Below are positions 36,016 through 45,228 of a stretch of DNA of 64,000 nt, in pieces. Source of the stretch: CAYMUC01 sp964471865 (GTDB taxonomy: Bacteria > Actinomycetota > Acidimicrobiia > Acidimicrobiales > Ilumatobacteraceae); contig CAYYHU010000002.1 of the NCBI GenBank assembly GCA_964471865.1, positions 62,001-126,000 on the forward strand, in the 5' to 3' direction. Each line of letters starts with the position of its first letter. Positions within the stretch are counted from its first letter, which is position 1. The notes below the pieces were generated by a model. That model saw only the letters and a program-made list of their open reading frames with translations. It did no database searches and was not told the origin of the DNA. Position numbers and translations under genes: made by a program.

Positions 36016-37191
36016 ATGCTTGCCTTCACATTCCCCGGTCAGGGGTCCCAGCGGCCCGGTATGGGTCGACCCTGGGTCGACCACCCGTCCTGGGAGTTGA
36101 TCGATGAGGCGTCCGAGGTGGCGGGGCGTGATATCGCTCGTCTTCTCCTCGACGCCGACGCTGAACAACTACGCGATACCCGTAACGCCCAGATGACCAC
36201 GCTGGTCTCGAGCCTCGTCGTCCTCGACGCCGTTGAACGACTCGGAATCGAACCCAGTCTTTGTGCTGGCCACAGCCTGGGCGAGTACACCGCTTTGACC
36301 GCGACGGGAGCACTGTCCTTCGAAGATGGCGTGCGTCTCGTCGGCGAACGCTCAGCGGCAATGCATGATGCGGGCCTGGCGAGCCCGGGAACGATGGCGG
36401 CGGTGCTGGGTCTCGACGACGAAGACGTCGAGGTGGCGTGTCGTCGTGCCGATGCCGACGTATGGGTCGCGAACTTCAACGCCCCCGGTCAGGTCGTCAT
36501 CGCAGGCTCTCCCGATGGAGTGGCCGCGGCGACGGCCCACGCCAAGGAACTGGGAGCCAAGAAGGTCATGCCGTTGCAGGTTGCGGGTGCGTTCCACACG
36601 CCCTTCATGACCGCGGCGCGTGAACGACTCCGAGCTGCCATCGCCACCGCCGGTATCCGCGATACCGAAGTACCAGTGGTGTCCAACGTCGATGCTTTGG
36701 CTCATGACCGAGGCGAGGAGTGGTCCTCGCTGCTGTCGGCACAGTTGTCGAGTCCGGTTCGCTGGAAGCACTCGTTGTTGACGATGGCTGAACTCGGGAT
36801 CCGCGCCGTGGCCGAACTCGGCCCCGGTGGCGTTCTGACCGGAATGGCCAAGCGGACGATGCCCGATGTCCGCACGATTTCCGTGGCGACACCCGATGAC
36901 TTGGACCGTTTCATCGAATGGGTTGGTGACGGCACCCCATCACCCTCGGCAGTCCTCGAAGGAGAACATCTCTTCGCCACGGAACGAGTCGTGGTCAGTC
37001 CCGCGGCCGGGGTGTTCACGCCGACCCCCGACATCGAGGAAGGGACCAAGGTCGAGGTCGGTGCGGTGCTGGGTACCGTCAACGGTGTCGAGGTCCGCTC
37101 CCCCTTTGCAGGTCTGGTGCAGAGCTATCTCGCCGTCTCCGGTGAACGCATCACGATTCGCCAACCCGTCGCCTGGTTGAGGACTCCCTGA
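36016..37191 (+). CDS. fabD: malonyl-CoA:ACP transacylase with C-terminal biotinyl/lipoyl-like domain
   Basis: 391 residues. Residues 1-300 are a normal FabD that loads malonyl groups onto ACP: GQGSQ at 8-12, nucleophile Ser87 in GHSLGEYTAL, Arg in ERSAAM, catalytic His about 194 in GAFHTPFM, and ELGPGGVLTGM. The extra 75-80 residues form a barrel-sandwich-like repeat pair (VVVSPAAGVFTP, EEGTKVEVGAVLGTV, VEVRSPFAGLVQSYL, RQPVAWLRT) like biotin/lipoyl carriers. However, the modified Lys turn is missing: NGVEVRSP stands where a carrier has E-A-M-K-M. First gene of the fab operon; its stop overlaps the fabH start (TGATG). Confidence 0.92.
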   Translation: MLAFTFPGQGSQRPGMGRPWVDHPSWELIDEASEVAGRDIARLLLDADAEQLRDTRNAQMTTLVSSLVVLDAVERLGIEPSLCAGHSLGEYTALTATGALSFEDGVRLVGERSAAMHDAGLASPGTMAAVLGLDDEDVEVACRRADADVWVANFNAPGQVVIAGSPDGVAAATAHAKELGAKKVMPLQVAGAFHTPFMTAARERLRAAIATAGIRDTEVPVVSNVDALAHDRGEEWSSLLSAQLSSPVRWKHSLLTMAELGIRAVAELGPGGVLTGMAKRTMPDVRTISVATPDDLDRFIEWVGDGTPSPSAVLEGEHLFATERVVVSPAAGVFTPTPDIEEGTKVEVGAVLGTVNGVEVRSPFAGLVQSYLAVSGERITIRQPVAWLRTP

Positions 37192-38141
37192 TGCCCGGTA
37201 TCGGTCCCGGGATTCCTGGTGCCCGTATCACTGGTTGGGGCGCGGCGCTACCACCCACGGTGTTGACCAACGCCGATCTCGAACGCACCCTCGATACGAG
37301 TGACACCTGGATCCGCGAGCGCACCGGAATCGAGCGTCGTCATGTCGGAGGTACGACGGCGGGTCTCTCGATCGAGTCGGGTCGCGCGGCTCTCGCTTCA
37401 GCCGGCGTCGAACCGGGTGACATCGATCTGTTGGTACTCGCAACGACCACCCCGGATCGGACGGTTCCAGCCACGTCGGCCACGGTGCATGCCGGGCTCG
37501 GGCTCAGCTGTGGCGCCTTTGACGTCAATGCGGCATGTTCGGGTTTCGTCTACGCCCTGGTGGCGGCTCACGGTCTGATGGCACTGGGTTCACAGCGGGC
37601 CTTGGTCATCGGAACCGACACTCTGGCGCGCATCACCGATTGGGAGGACCGCAACACCGCAGTTCTGTTTGGTGATGGCTCGGGCGCCGTAGTGCTCGAA
37701 GCCACCGGCGGACCGGGTCAACTGCTCGGATGGGATCTCCAAGCCGACGGTACCGCTGAAGGGATCCTCTTCTGCGACCTCGGATCCACGATCCACATGG
37801 ATGGCAAAGAGGTCTTTCGGCGCGCCGTTCGCATCATGGTGGACTCGGCTCAGGCGTCGATGCGCCACGCCGGGGTGACTGCTGACGACATCGCGCTCGT
37901 CGTTCCACATCAGGCCAATCTCCGCATCATCGACGCGGCCTGCTCGCGCCTGGGTATCGAAATGACCAAAGCTGCCACCGTGCTCCACGAGACCGGCAAC
38001 ACCTCATCGGCCTCGATTCCTCTGGCCCTCGTCGATGCTCTCGACGCGGGTCGGGTGCGCGAACGTGATCTCGTGTTGTTGGTGGGTTTTGGAGCGGGGA
38101 TGACCGCAGCGAGCGCAGTGTTGAGATGGGCAGCACCATGA
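37191..38141 (+). CDS. fabH: beta-ketoacyl-ACP synthase III
   Basis: 316 residues; condenses an acyl-CoA primer with malonyl-ACP to initiate fatty acid synthesis. Catalytic triad in place: Cys116 in NAACSGFVYA, His240 in VPHQANLRI, Asn270 in HETGNTSSAS. The N-terminus ITGWGAALPPTVLTNADL, then DTWIRERTGIERRH, is typical. Starts at an ATG overlapping the fabD stop by one base, and its stop overlaps the fabG start, so the three are tightly coupled. Confidence 0.96.
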   Translation: MPGIGPGIPGARITGWGAALPPTVLTNADLERTLDTSDTWIRERTGIERRHVGGTTAGLSIESGRAALASAGVEPGDIDLLVLATTTPDRTVPATSATVHAGLGLSCGAFDVNAACSGFVYALVAAHGLMALGSQRALVIGTDTLARITDWEDRNTAVLFGDGSGAVVLEATGGPGQLLGWDLQADGTAEGILFCDLGSTIHMDGKEVFRRAVRIMVDSAQASMRHAGVTADDIALVVPHQANLRIIDAACSRLGIEMTKAATVLHETGNTSSASIPLALVDALDAGRVRERDLVLLVGFGAGMTAASAVLRWAAP

Positions 38142-38857
38142 GTCGTGTCGTGCTCGTCACCGGCGGTAACCGCGGTATCGGTCTCGCATGTGCGCGGCGA
38201 TTCGCCGCAGCGGGCGACCGAGTTGCGATCACCTATCGCAGCGCTCCCCCCGCCGACGGTGTTCTTCCCGAAGGCGTGTGGGCTCTGCGTGCCGATGTGA
38301 CCGTGGACGACGATGTCGATGCCGCCGTGTCGGCGATCGAGGCCGACTGGGGTCCCATCGAGATCCTCGTGGCCAACGCCGGGATCACCACGGACAAGTT
38401 GTTGTTGCGTATGACGACCGAGGACTTCGCCTCCGTGATTGACGCGAACCTGACCGGAACCTTTCGGGTGTCTCGGCGGGTCGCGCCCACCATGGTGCGC
38501 GCCCGACGCGGCCGGATCATCTTCATGTCCTCGGTGGTGGGTCTGGCTGGTTCGGCCGGCCAAGCGAACTATGCCGCATCCAAGGCCGGACTGGTCGGCT
38601 TCGCCCGATCCCTGGCCCGCGAACTCGGCTCCCGGGGCATCACCGTCAACGTGGTCGCCCCTGGACCCGTCGCCACCGACATGCTCGCCGCCCTCGGCGA
38701 GGACCGCCGCGCCGACATCGTGGCGTCGGTCCCCCTTGGCCGTATGGCCGAACCCGACGAGATCGCAGCCACGGTCTCGTTCCTGGCGTCTCGCGACGCC
38801 GCGTTCATCACCGGAGCCGTGATCCCCGTCGACGGTGGTCTCGGCATGGGACACTAG
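38138..38857 (+). CDS. fabG: 3-oxoacyl-ACP reductase
   Basis: 239-residue SDR in the fatty acid operon. NADPH motif TGGNRGIG near residue 8, NAGIT near 82, catalytic Ser in IFMSSVVGLAG, Y-A-A-S-K in NYAASKAGL, and TVNVVAPGPVATDM after it. Reduces 3-oxoacyl-ACP in elongation. The start at 38138 gives the ATGA overlap with fabH; an ATG four codons upstream (38126) is also open. Followed by acpP after 44 bases. Confidence 0.93.
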   Translation: MSRVVLVTGGNRGIGLACARRFAAAGDRVAITYRSAPPADGVLPEGVWALRADVTVDDDVDAAVSAIEADWGPIEILVANAGITTDKLLLRMTTEDFASVIDANLTGTFRVSRRVAPTMVRARRGRIIFMSSVVGLAGSAGQANYAASKAGLVGFARSLARELGSRGITVNVVAPGPVATDMLAALGEDRRADIVASVPLGRMAEPDEIAATVSFLASRDAAFITGAVIPVDGGLGMGH

Positions 38858-38901
38858 GGACTCGCCGTCAGGCGACCCCTCATACACACAGGAGAATCAT
38901 C

Positions 38902-39138
38902 GTGGACCAAGAACTCTTCGCTCGCTTCACCAAGTGCGCCGTCGAGGTGCTGTCCGTCGACGCCGACAAGATCACCCCGGAAGCCTCCTTCGGCGATGAT
39001 CTCGATGCCGACAGCCTCGACCTCGTCGAGCTGGTCATGGCTCTCGAGGAAGAATTCGGGATCACTGTGCCCGAGGAGGACCTCGAGGGAATCGGCACCG
39101 TCGGCCAGGCCTACGACCTGGTCGTATCGAAGCTCTGA
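38902..39138 (+). CDS. acpP: acyl carrier protein
   Basis: 78 residues, acidic four-helix ACP. The phosphopantetheine attachment Ser38 lies in DLDADSLDLVELVM. Starts at GTG with AGGAG seven bases upstream. Its stop overlaps the fabF start (TGATG), a very common acpP-fabF arrangement. Carries growing acyl chains between the Fab enzymes. Confidence 0.97.
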   Translation: MDQELFARFTKCAVEVLSVDADKITPEASFGDDLDADSLDLVELVMALEEEFGITVPEEDLEGIGTVGQAYDLVVSKL

Positions 39139-40313
39139 TGGCACCGCGCCGGGTCGTCGTCACCGGCTACGGGGTCGTGGCCCCGTGCGGGAACGGGCGC
39201 GACGCGTTCTGGAACGGCTTGATCTCGGGCCCGGCCGCCACCGGTCGGGCTCTCGAGATCGAGAACTGGGACCCCACCCCCTATTTCGCCAATCCCAAAG
39301 AAGCCCGGCGAGCGGATCGAGTCGAGCAATTCGCATTGGCTGCCGCCGCTGAGGCCTTCGAGATGGCGGGAGACACCGGTGTCGATCCAAGCCGCTTCGG
39401 CACGATCTTCGCGACAGGTGTGGGGGGTCTGCACACCCTGGAAGAGCAGATCGAGATCCGTCTCGCCAAAGGCGAACGGCGCGTGTCCCCATTCCTCGTG
39501 CCGATGATGATGGCCAACGCGTCCGGAGCTGCGATTTCGATGCGCTACGGACTCCAAGGACCCAATGAGACGATCTGTACCGCATGTGCAGCATCGACTC
39601 ATGCCATCGGATACGCGGCGCGACTCATCGCCTGGGGTCGATGCGATGCCGTGGCTACCGGAGGCTCTGAGGCTGCAGCCACGATCACCGCCTTGGCGGG
39701 TTTCGGCAACATGACCGCGCTGTCCTCGAGTGGATCGAGTCGACCCTTCGATGCTGAACGTGACGGCTTCGTCATGGGTGAGGGCTCGGGAGTTCTCATC
39801 CTCGAGGAATACGAGTCGGCCATGGCCCGCGGGGCGACGATCGTGGCCGAGATCCTCGGTTCGGCGTCCAATGCCGACGCCCACCACATCACCGCCCCCG
39901 CTCCCGGTGGCGTTGGGGCCATTGCGTGTATGCGTCTTGCTCTCGATGACGCGGGGCTCGACGCCTCGGCAATCACCCAGGTGAATGCCCATGGCACCTC
40001 CACACCGCTCAACGACGCCGCCGAGGCCGAAGCCATCGCTGCGGTGTTCGGACCGGAGGCCGTGGCGGTCACCTCCACCAAAGGCGTCACCGGGCATGCA
40101 CTCGGGGCTGCCGGTGCTCTCGAGGCGGTGGCCGTCATCGAATCCTTCCGTCACCGCCAGATTCCTCCCACCGCGGGCACCACGGCTCCTGAAGCGGGAC
40201 TTCCGATCGATCTCGTCACGGGAGCAGCCCGGGACTGGGAACCGGGTCCGACCATGTCGAACAACTTCGGGTTCGGTGGTCATAACGGGTCGATCATCAT
40301 CGCCCCGCTCTAA
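39138..40313 (+). CDS. fabF: beta-ketoacyl-ACP synthase II
   Basis: 391 residues; elongating condensing enzyme of type II fatty acid synthesis. Catalytic Cys150 in ICTACAASTHAIG, His285 in NAHGTSTPLND, His320 in KGVTGHALGAAG, and NNFGFGGHNGS at the C-terminus. Slightly shorter than E. coli FabF (about 412). Last gene of the fab operon; convergent with fabZ 80 bases away. Confidence 0.95.
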   Translation: MAPRRVVVTGYGVVAPCGNGRDAFWNGLISGPAATGRALEIENWDPTPYFANPKEARRADRVEQFALAAAAEAFEMAGDTGVDPSRFGTIFATGVGGLHTLEEQIEIRLAKGERRVSPFLVPMMMANASGAAISMRYGLQGPNETICTACAASTHAIGYAARLIAWGRCDAVATGGSEAAATITALAGFGNMTALSSSGSSRPFDAERDGFVMGEGSGVLILEEYESAMARGATIVAEILGSASNADAHHITAPAPGGVGAIACMRLALDDAGLDASAITQVNAHGTSTPLNDAAEAEAIAAVFGPEAVAVTSTKGVTGHALGAAGALEAVAVIESFRHRQIPPTAGTTAPEAGLPIDLVTGAARDWEPGPTMSNNFGFGGHNGSIIIAPL

Positions 40314-40394
40314 GTGGTCCGGATCCGGTAGCTGCTCGCGCCGACGCACACACCAGTCGGTCGCCGCGACGCGGCAACGATCCGTCAGGACGGA

Positions 40395-40823
40395 TCAGGG
40401 GTCGACGACGACGAACAACAGGTCACATTCGCAGGCGACCTCACCGTTGACGACGGCCTGGCCATGGCCCTTGCCTGCGCGTGCCGACATCCGAGTCAGC
40501 GTGGCCGTGAGTTCGAGTTCGTCACCGGGTCCGACCTGACGGCGGAATCGAGCGCCGTCGAGACCTCCGAACAACGGCAGGCGGTTCGCGAAGCGTTCAT
40601 CGCTGAGAACCGCCAGGGCTCCGACCTGAGCGATCGCTTCGCACATCAACACACCCGGCAGTGTCGGACGTCCGGGAAAGTGCCCCGCGAAGAACCACTC
40701 CTCGCCCGAGAGAGACCAGGTACCCGTCGCTGACACCCCCGGTTCGAGCGCGATCAGGCGATCGACGAAGAGAAAGGGCTCCCGGTGAGGAAGCAGCGAT
40801 GCGGGTGCGGGAAGGTCACTCAC
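40395..40823 (-). CDS. fabZ: 3-hydroxyacyl-ACP dehydratase
   Basis: 142-residue hot-dog-fold dehydratase. LLPHREPFLFVDR, the catalytic His in GHFPGRPTLPGVLM and the catalytic Glu in CEAIAQVGAL are all present. Dehydrates 3-hydroxyacyl-ACP. It faces the fab operon and is the last gene of the minus-strand trp-peroxiredoxin series, 14 bases downstream of the peroxiredoxin gene, so it is expressed separately from the other fab genes. GTG start. Confidence 0.9.
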   Translation of the reverse strand: MSDLPAPASLLPHREPFLFVDRLIALEPGVSATGTWSLSGEEWFFAGHFPGRPTLPGVLMCEAIAQVGALAVLSDERFANRLPLFGGLDGARFRRQVGPGDELELTATLTRMSARAGKGHGQAVVNGEVACECDLLFVVVDP

Positions 40824-40837
40824 CGAATCGGACCCCG

Positions 40838-41287
40838 TCAGCGTAGGGCGGCGAGCAATTTCGTCGGGGTGTCTTTGGGGCTGATCTTGTACCAGGCGGC
40901 CTCAAGACGGCCGTCGGCACCCACGAGGAAGGCCGAGCGGATGATCCCCATGTACTTCTTGCCATACATCGACTTCTCGCCCCACACGCCGTAGGCCTCA
41001 GCCACTGCATGGTCCTCATCGGCAAGCAACGGATATCCGAGGCCGTGCTTGGTGTCCCACTTCAGCTGTTTCGCCGGGGCATCAGGGCTGATCCCGATGA
41101 TCGCGGTGTCGCCGACCTGATCGGCGATATCGCGCAGGCCGCAGGCCTGGGTGGTGCATCCCGGCGTATCGGCCTTGGGGTAGAAGAAGATCATCACGCG
41201 GCGTCCCGAGAAACTCTCGAGGCTCACCGAGGCACCGTGTTGGTCCGTGAGCGAGAACGAGGGGGCGACAGATCCGGCGTCCAACAT
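40838..41287 (-). CDS. bcp: thioredoxin-dependent peroxiredoxin (Bcp/PrxQ type)
   Basis: 149 residues. Peroxidatic Cys in PKADTPGCTTQACGLRD, with the resolving Cys five residues later (C-x4-C, PrxQ alpha-helix type). F-F-Y-P precedes it as expected. The C-terminal YGKKYMGIIRSAFLV and GRLEAAWYKI are normal for the family. Removes hydrogen and organic peroxides using thioredoxin. Start set at MLDAGSVAPSFSL, 16 bases after the trpA stop; upstream codons belong to trpA. Confidence 0.93.
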   Translation of the reverse strand: MLDAGSVAPSFSLTDQHGASVSLESFSGRRVMIFFYPKADTPGCTTQACGLRDIADQVGDTAIIGISPDAPAKQLKWDTKHGLGYPLLADEDHAVAEAYGVWGEKSMYGKKYMGIIRSAFLVGADGRLEAAWYKISPKDTPTKLLAALR

Positions 41288-41303
41288 GTCCGCCACCGTA
41301 GCG

Positions 41304-42089
41304 TCAGTGAGCGGCGACCACGGCGTCCACGGCGGCGCGCACCTCGGCCACGTATGCCCCGACGGCCTCAGGTCCCTCATCCATCAAGCGGCGCATCACC
41401 GAGGCTCCCTGCACGGCTCCGTCAGCCACGCTGCACACCTCGGCAGCCTGGGCGGCATTCGACACGCCGACGCCCACCAACACCGGAACGTCGGTGAGGG
41501 GCATGAGACGGCGAACCAACGTCAGCGCCGTCGACGCAAGCGCATCCCGTTCGCCGGTCACGCCGAGTAATCCCACGGCATAGACGAAACCGCGGGCCCG
41601 CTGCAGGATCCGCGGCAGTCGCTCATCGGGAGCCGTCGGCGCCGCCAGCATGACGGTGTCGATGCCAGCCGCGTCCGCAGCCTCGCACCACGGTCCCGAT
41701 TCTTCGAGCGGCAGATCCGGCACGATGGCCCCTGCGACCCCGGCACCGGCCAGTTCCTGCGCGAAACGTTCGTGACCGGCATGAAACACCGTGTTGTAGT
41801 AACACATCACCGCGATCGGGACATCGACGTCGAGGCGACGAATCCCATCCAGGATCCCCGGCGGTGTCGCGCCATCCTCGAGAGCCTTTTGAGAGGCCGC
41901 TTGGATGACGGGCCCATCCATGACCGGATCGGAGAACGGAAGACCGATCTCGATCGCATCAGCGCCATGAGCCGCCGCTGCGCGCACCGCCTCGATCCAT
42001 CCGGGGTATCCCCCTGTCACATAGGGAACGACGAGTTTGTGGCCGGCATCTCGGCGTTCGCGTAGGCGAGTCTCGAGGCGTCCTGTCAT
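41304..42089 (-). CDS. trpA: tryptophan synthase alpha subunit
   Basis: 261 residues, TIM barrel. Catalytic Glu47 in IEIGLPFSDP and Asp58 in VMDGP; phosphate-binding GVGVSNAAQA near 210. Cleaves indole-3-glycerol phosphate and channels indole to TrpB. ATG overlaps the trpB stop by four bases (ATGA), typical of coupled trpBA genes. Confidence 0.96.
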   Translation of the reverse strand: MTGRLETRLRERRDAGHKLVVPYVTGGYPGWIEAVRAAAAHGADAIEIGLPFSDPVMDGPVIQAASQKALEDGATPPGILDGIRRLDVDVPIAVMCYYNTVFHAGHERFAQELAGAGVAGAIVPDLPLEESGPWCEAADAAGIDTVMLAAPTAPDERLPRILQRARGFVYAVGLLGVTGERDALASTALTLVRRLMPLTDVPVLVGVGVSNAAQAAEVCSVADGAVQGASVMRRLMDEGPEAVGAYVAEVRAAVDAVVAAH

Positions 42090-43288
42090 CGACTGAGGAC
42101 TTCCATCATCTGTCCGACGTCTTTGTCACCACGTCCCGACAGATTCAACAGCACCGTGGCTCCCGTCATCTGAGGAGCCTCACGCACGATCCATGCAAGG
42201 GCATGGGCGGGTTCGAGAGCGGGAATGATGCCTTCGGTGCGCGACAGCAGCTGGAAGGCGTCGATCACTTCGGCATCGGTGACGCTGGGGTATTCCGCTC
42301 GCCCGATCGATGCCAGGTAGGAGTGCTCGGGACCGACACCGGGATAATCGAGACCCGCCGAGATCGAATGAGCTTCTTGGACCTGGCCGTATTCGTCCTG
42401 CATGAGATAGCTCTTCATTCCGTGAACGACCCCGGGGACCCCCCGGCCGACGGCCGCCCCTCCGGCAGGTTCCACACCGATGAGACGAGCGTCGGTGTCC
42501 ACGAAACCCGAAAAGATCCCGATGGCATTCGATCCACCACCGACACAGGCCACGACGTAATCGGGTTCTGCGCCGTCGAGCAACTCTCGGCACTGTTGAC
42601 GAGCCTCACACCCGATGATGCTGTGGAACTGGCGCACCATCCATGGATACGGATGGGGACCCATGACCGATCCGAGCAGATAGTGGGTGGATTCCACCGA
42701 GGCCACCCACTCTCGCATCGCGTCGTTCACTGCATCCTTGAGAGTGCGCGAGCCCGAGGTGACGGCATGCACCTCGGCGCCGAGCAGGCGCATCCGGAAC
42801 ACGTTGAGTTCCTGACGATGCACATCGACCTCCCCCATGTAGACCACACAGTCGAGTCCGAACAACGCCGCAGCGGTCGCCGAGGCCACTCCATGCTGAC
42901 CGGCTCCGGTCTCGGCCACGATGCGCTGCTTGCCCATGCGCTTGGCCAGCAAGGCTTGTCCGAGAACATTGTTGATCTTGTGCGAACCCGTGTGGTTCAG
43001 GTCCTCGCGCTTGAGTAGCAAACGCACGCCCAACTGCGCCGAGAGGTTGTGGCATTCGGTGATGATCGAGGGTCTCCCGGCGTAGTCGCGCAGCACCGTC
43101 GCGAGCTCGTCGTGGAACTCGGTGTCGGCCCAGGCCTCACGAAAGGCGGCCTCGAGTTCCTGACAGGCCGGGACCAGGGTCTCGGGCACGAAACGACCGC
43201 CGAAGTCACCAAAGCGACCATCAGCACTCGGATCGAGCATGCCCGAGCCGGGAGCGGGACCGGGTGAGGAGGGGAAGGTGATGCTCAC
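42086..43288 (-). CDS. trpB: tryptophan synthase beta subunit
   Basis: 400 residues, PLP-dependent. Schiff-base Lys104 in LNHTGSHKINN; phosphate loop VGGGSNAIG; the conserved GRFGDFGGRFVPETL near the start and HSISAGLDYPGVGPEH identify the standard TrpB1 type. GTG start; an internal ATG sixteen codons later (MLDPSADGRFG) is a possible alternative. Lies between trpF (18-base gap) and trpA. Confidence 0.97.
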   Translation of the reverse strand: MSITFPSSPGPAPGSGMLDPSADGRFGDFGGRFVPETLVPACQELEAAFREAWADTEFHDELATVLRDYAGRPSIITECHNLSAQLGVRLLLKREDLNHTGSHKINNVLGQALLAKRMGKQRIVAETGAGQHGVASATAAALFGLDCVVYMGEVDVHRQELNVFRMRLLGAEVHAVTSGSRTLKDAVNDAMREWVASVESTHYLLGSVMGPHPYPWMVRQFHSIIGCEARQQCRELLDGAEPDYVVACVGGGSNAIGIFSGFVDTDARLIGVEPAGGAAVGRGVPGVVHGMKSYLMQDEYGQVQEAHSISAGLDYPGVGPEHSYLASIGRAEYPSVTDAEVIDAFQLLSRTEGIIPALEPAHALAWIVREAPQMTGATVLLNLSGRGDKDVGQMMEVLSR

Positions 43289-43306
43289 CCCTTGATCCTC
43301 GCCGGT

Positions 43307-43963
43307 TCAGAGGTCATCCGACCAGTCGTAGGGGAGATCGTCCTCGCCGCGATACCGCTGGGGAGCCGCGGCGCGAGCGGATTCGATGAACCGCTTCATC
43401 CGTAACGGATCTTTGCGTCCGGGTTCCCGTTCGACCCCGCTACAGACGTCGACGCCCCAGGGCCGCACTCGCTGCACGGCGGTGGCGACGTTGTCGGGAT
43501 CCAGCCCTCCCGCCAGGATCAGACGCATTCCTTCGGGCACATCAGCGACGAGAGTCCAGTCGAACATCGTTCCCGAACCCGGCTGTGGGGCGTCGAGCAG
43601 AATCAGATCGGTGGCCAAACCTCGCGCCGAGCGCACCTCGGGGCTTCCCGCCGGATAGGCCTTGATGACCCACCGCACGACCTCGGCGACCCGGGCGACG
43701 GTGTCGGGAGTCTCATGACCATGAAGTTGAGCGGCGCGCACACCGGAGCGGTGCACGATGTCGATGACTCGGTCGGGATGTTCATCGCGAAAGACGCCAA
43801 CGGTCAGGATCTCAGGGGGCAAACGCCGGGTGATGTCGTAGACGCGTTGGGCTGCAACTTGTCGGGGGCTGGGAGCAAAGATGAACCCGACCGCATCGGC
43901 ACCCAGCGCCACGGCTAACAAGGCGTCGTCTTCACCGGTGATCCCACAGATCTTCACGAACAT
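43307..43963 (-). CDS. trpF: phosphoribosylanthranilate isomerase
   Basis: 218 residues. Catalytic Cys6 in MFVKICGIT, the conserved ADAVGFIFAPSPR, catalytic Asp in ILLDAPQPGSG, LAGGLDPDNV, and GVDVCSGVEREPGRKD at the end of the barrel. Converts PRA to CdRP. A short extra C-terminal tail (PQRYRGEDDLPYDWSDDL) is unusual and acidic. Many mycobacteria use the bifunctional PriA instead, so a dedicated trpF is informative here. Located between trpC and trpB. Confidence 0.95.
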   Translation of the reverse strand: MFVKICGITGEDDALLAVALGADAVGFIFAPSPRQVAAQRVYDITRRLPPEILTVGVFRDEHPDRVIDIVHRSGVRAAQLHGHETPDTVARVAEVVRWVIKAYPAGSPEVRSARGLATDLILLDAPQPGSGTMFDWTLVADVPEGMRLILAGGLDPDNVATAVQRVRPWGVDVCSGVEREPGRKDPLRMKRFIESARAAAPQRYRGEDDLPYDWSDDL

Positions 43964-44035
43964 CGCTGCTGACGGTACCCGGCGATCAGGGGCCGCGGGT
44001 GTGATCCCCTCGACCCGAACGAGGGCGAGGCCGCC

Positions 44036-44821
44036 TCAGGATCGACGCAGGGCTTGGACCATGGCGGCAGGATCGCCGGACCGCATCAAGGTCTCACCCA
44101 CGAGCACTGCGTGATAGCCGGCTCGATGAAGGTCTCCGGCGTCCTCAGGGCCCCGAACCCCAGATTCGGCGACCTTGACCACGTTGGAGGGTATGAGCGC
44201 AGCCATGCGTAGTGCTCGTTCGTGATCCACCGCGAACGTGACGAGATCGCGTTGGTTCACTCCGATCATCGTCGCTCCCGCGTCCAAGGCGACCTCGAGT
44301 TCGCGCTCGTCGTGGATCTCGACGAGGACGTCGAGTCCGATGGACACGGCGATCTCGTGGAATCGTGCCAACTCATCAGGGTCGAGAGCCGCTGCGATGA
44401 GCAGGACTGCGTCGGCACCCATGAGTCGCGCATCGGCGACATCGCGGGCGTCGACGGTGAAATCCTTGCGCAGCACCGGCAGGTCCACAGCCGCCGAAGC
44501 CATGGCGAGATCGGATGCGGAACCGCCGAAAAACTCGGTATCGGTGAGCACCGACAGACATCGAGCACCGCCCTGGGCATAGGACCGGGCGGTCTCGGCG
44601 GGGTCGACATCGGGCGCCAGTTCACCTTTGGATGGTGATTTGCGTTTGATCTCGCTGATGACCCCGAGTTCATCGACTGCCGCAGCCTCGCGCAGGGCTT
44701 GGGCGAAGCCGCGCGCTGGCCCGCGGCGTTGAGCCAGGTCCAACAGATCGCCCAGTTCTCGGTCGTCGTAGCTCGCCACCTCGCGGTGACGAGCCAGGAT
44801 CCGGTCGAGATAAGTGGCCAT
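44036..44821 (-). CDS. trpC: indole-3-glycerol phosphate synthase
   Basis: 261 residues. Conserved GVISEIKRKSPSKGEL with catalytic Lys residues, LSVLTDTEFFGGS, VLRKDFTVD, VLVEIHDERELE, VNQRDL and AESGVRGPEDA. Ring closure of CdRP to indole glycerol phosphate. Start set at MATYLDRILARHREV; the frame is open further upstream into the ABM gene but is not protein-like there. First trp enzyme of the trpC-F-B-A series. trpE and trpD are not in the window. Confidence 0.96.
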   Translation of the reverse strand: MATYLDRILARHREVASYDDRELGDLLDLAQRRGPARGFAQALREAAAVDELGVISEIKRKSPSKGELAPDVDPAETARSYAQGGARCLSVLTDTEFFGGSASDLAMASAAVDLPVLRKDFTVDARDVADARLMGADAVLLIAAALDPDELARFHEIAVSIGLDVLVEIHDERELEVALDAGATMIGVNQRDLVTFAVDHERALRMAALIPSNVVKVAESGVRGPEDAGDLHRAGYHAVLVGETLMRSGDPAAMVQALRRS

Positions 44822-44832
44822 CGGCCGCGAGA

Positions 44833-45138
44833 TCAGAGTCCCTTGCCGCCGATGGGCTTGGTGAAGATCAACTCGGGGCGACCCGCAAGGAACGGGCCGA
44901 TCGCCGGACCGAGAGCCTTGAACGCCGGGGTTCCCATATGGGTGTCGAGATCGGCCTGGGATTCGTACATCTCGTACATCCACAACATGTCGGCATCCGC
45001 GGAGTCCTCATGGAGGATGTAGTAGCGGGTACCAGGTTCTCCTGCAGCGGTGTCGAGAGCCGCTTGGAGAGCAGCGGCGAGTTCGGCCCGCTTTCCGGGG
45101 GCGGCGGGAATCTTGGCGATGACGGCGATCTCAGACAT
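44833..45138 (-). CDS. antibiotic biosynthesis monooxygenase (ABM) domain protein
   Basis: 101 residues, a single dimeric alpha/beta-barrel (ABM) domain: AVIAKIPAAPGKRAELAAAL, RYYILHEDSADADMLWMYE, then YESQADLDTHMGTPAF. Members include YgiN-like quinol monooxygenases and many uncharacterised proteins, so function is open. Located 11 bases upstream of trpC, so probably transcribed with the trp genes. Start chosen at MSEIAVIAKI. Confidence 0.85.
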   Translation of the reverse strand: MSEIAVIAKIPAAPGKRAELAAALQAALDTAAGEPGTRYYILHEDSADADMLWMYEMYESQADLDTHMGTPAFKALGPAIGPFLAGRPELIFTKPIGGKGL

Positions 45139-45228
45139 AGCCGGGACCGTACCAAACGGCTGCCGATCCGAAGCCCGTTGGACCGAGCCCGACCCGACGG
45201 TCGTCACCCTCCCACCGCGCCGCCATGA

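Noticed and set aside
39111..40349. 412-codon minus-strand open frame across fabF
   Set aside because: Antisense shadow of fabF with no protein-like motifs.
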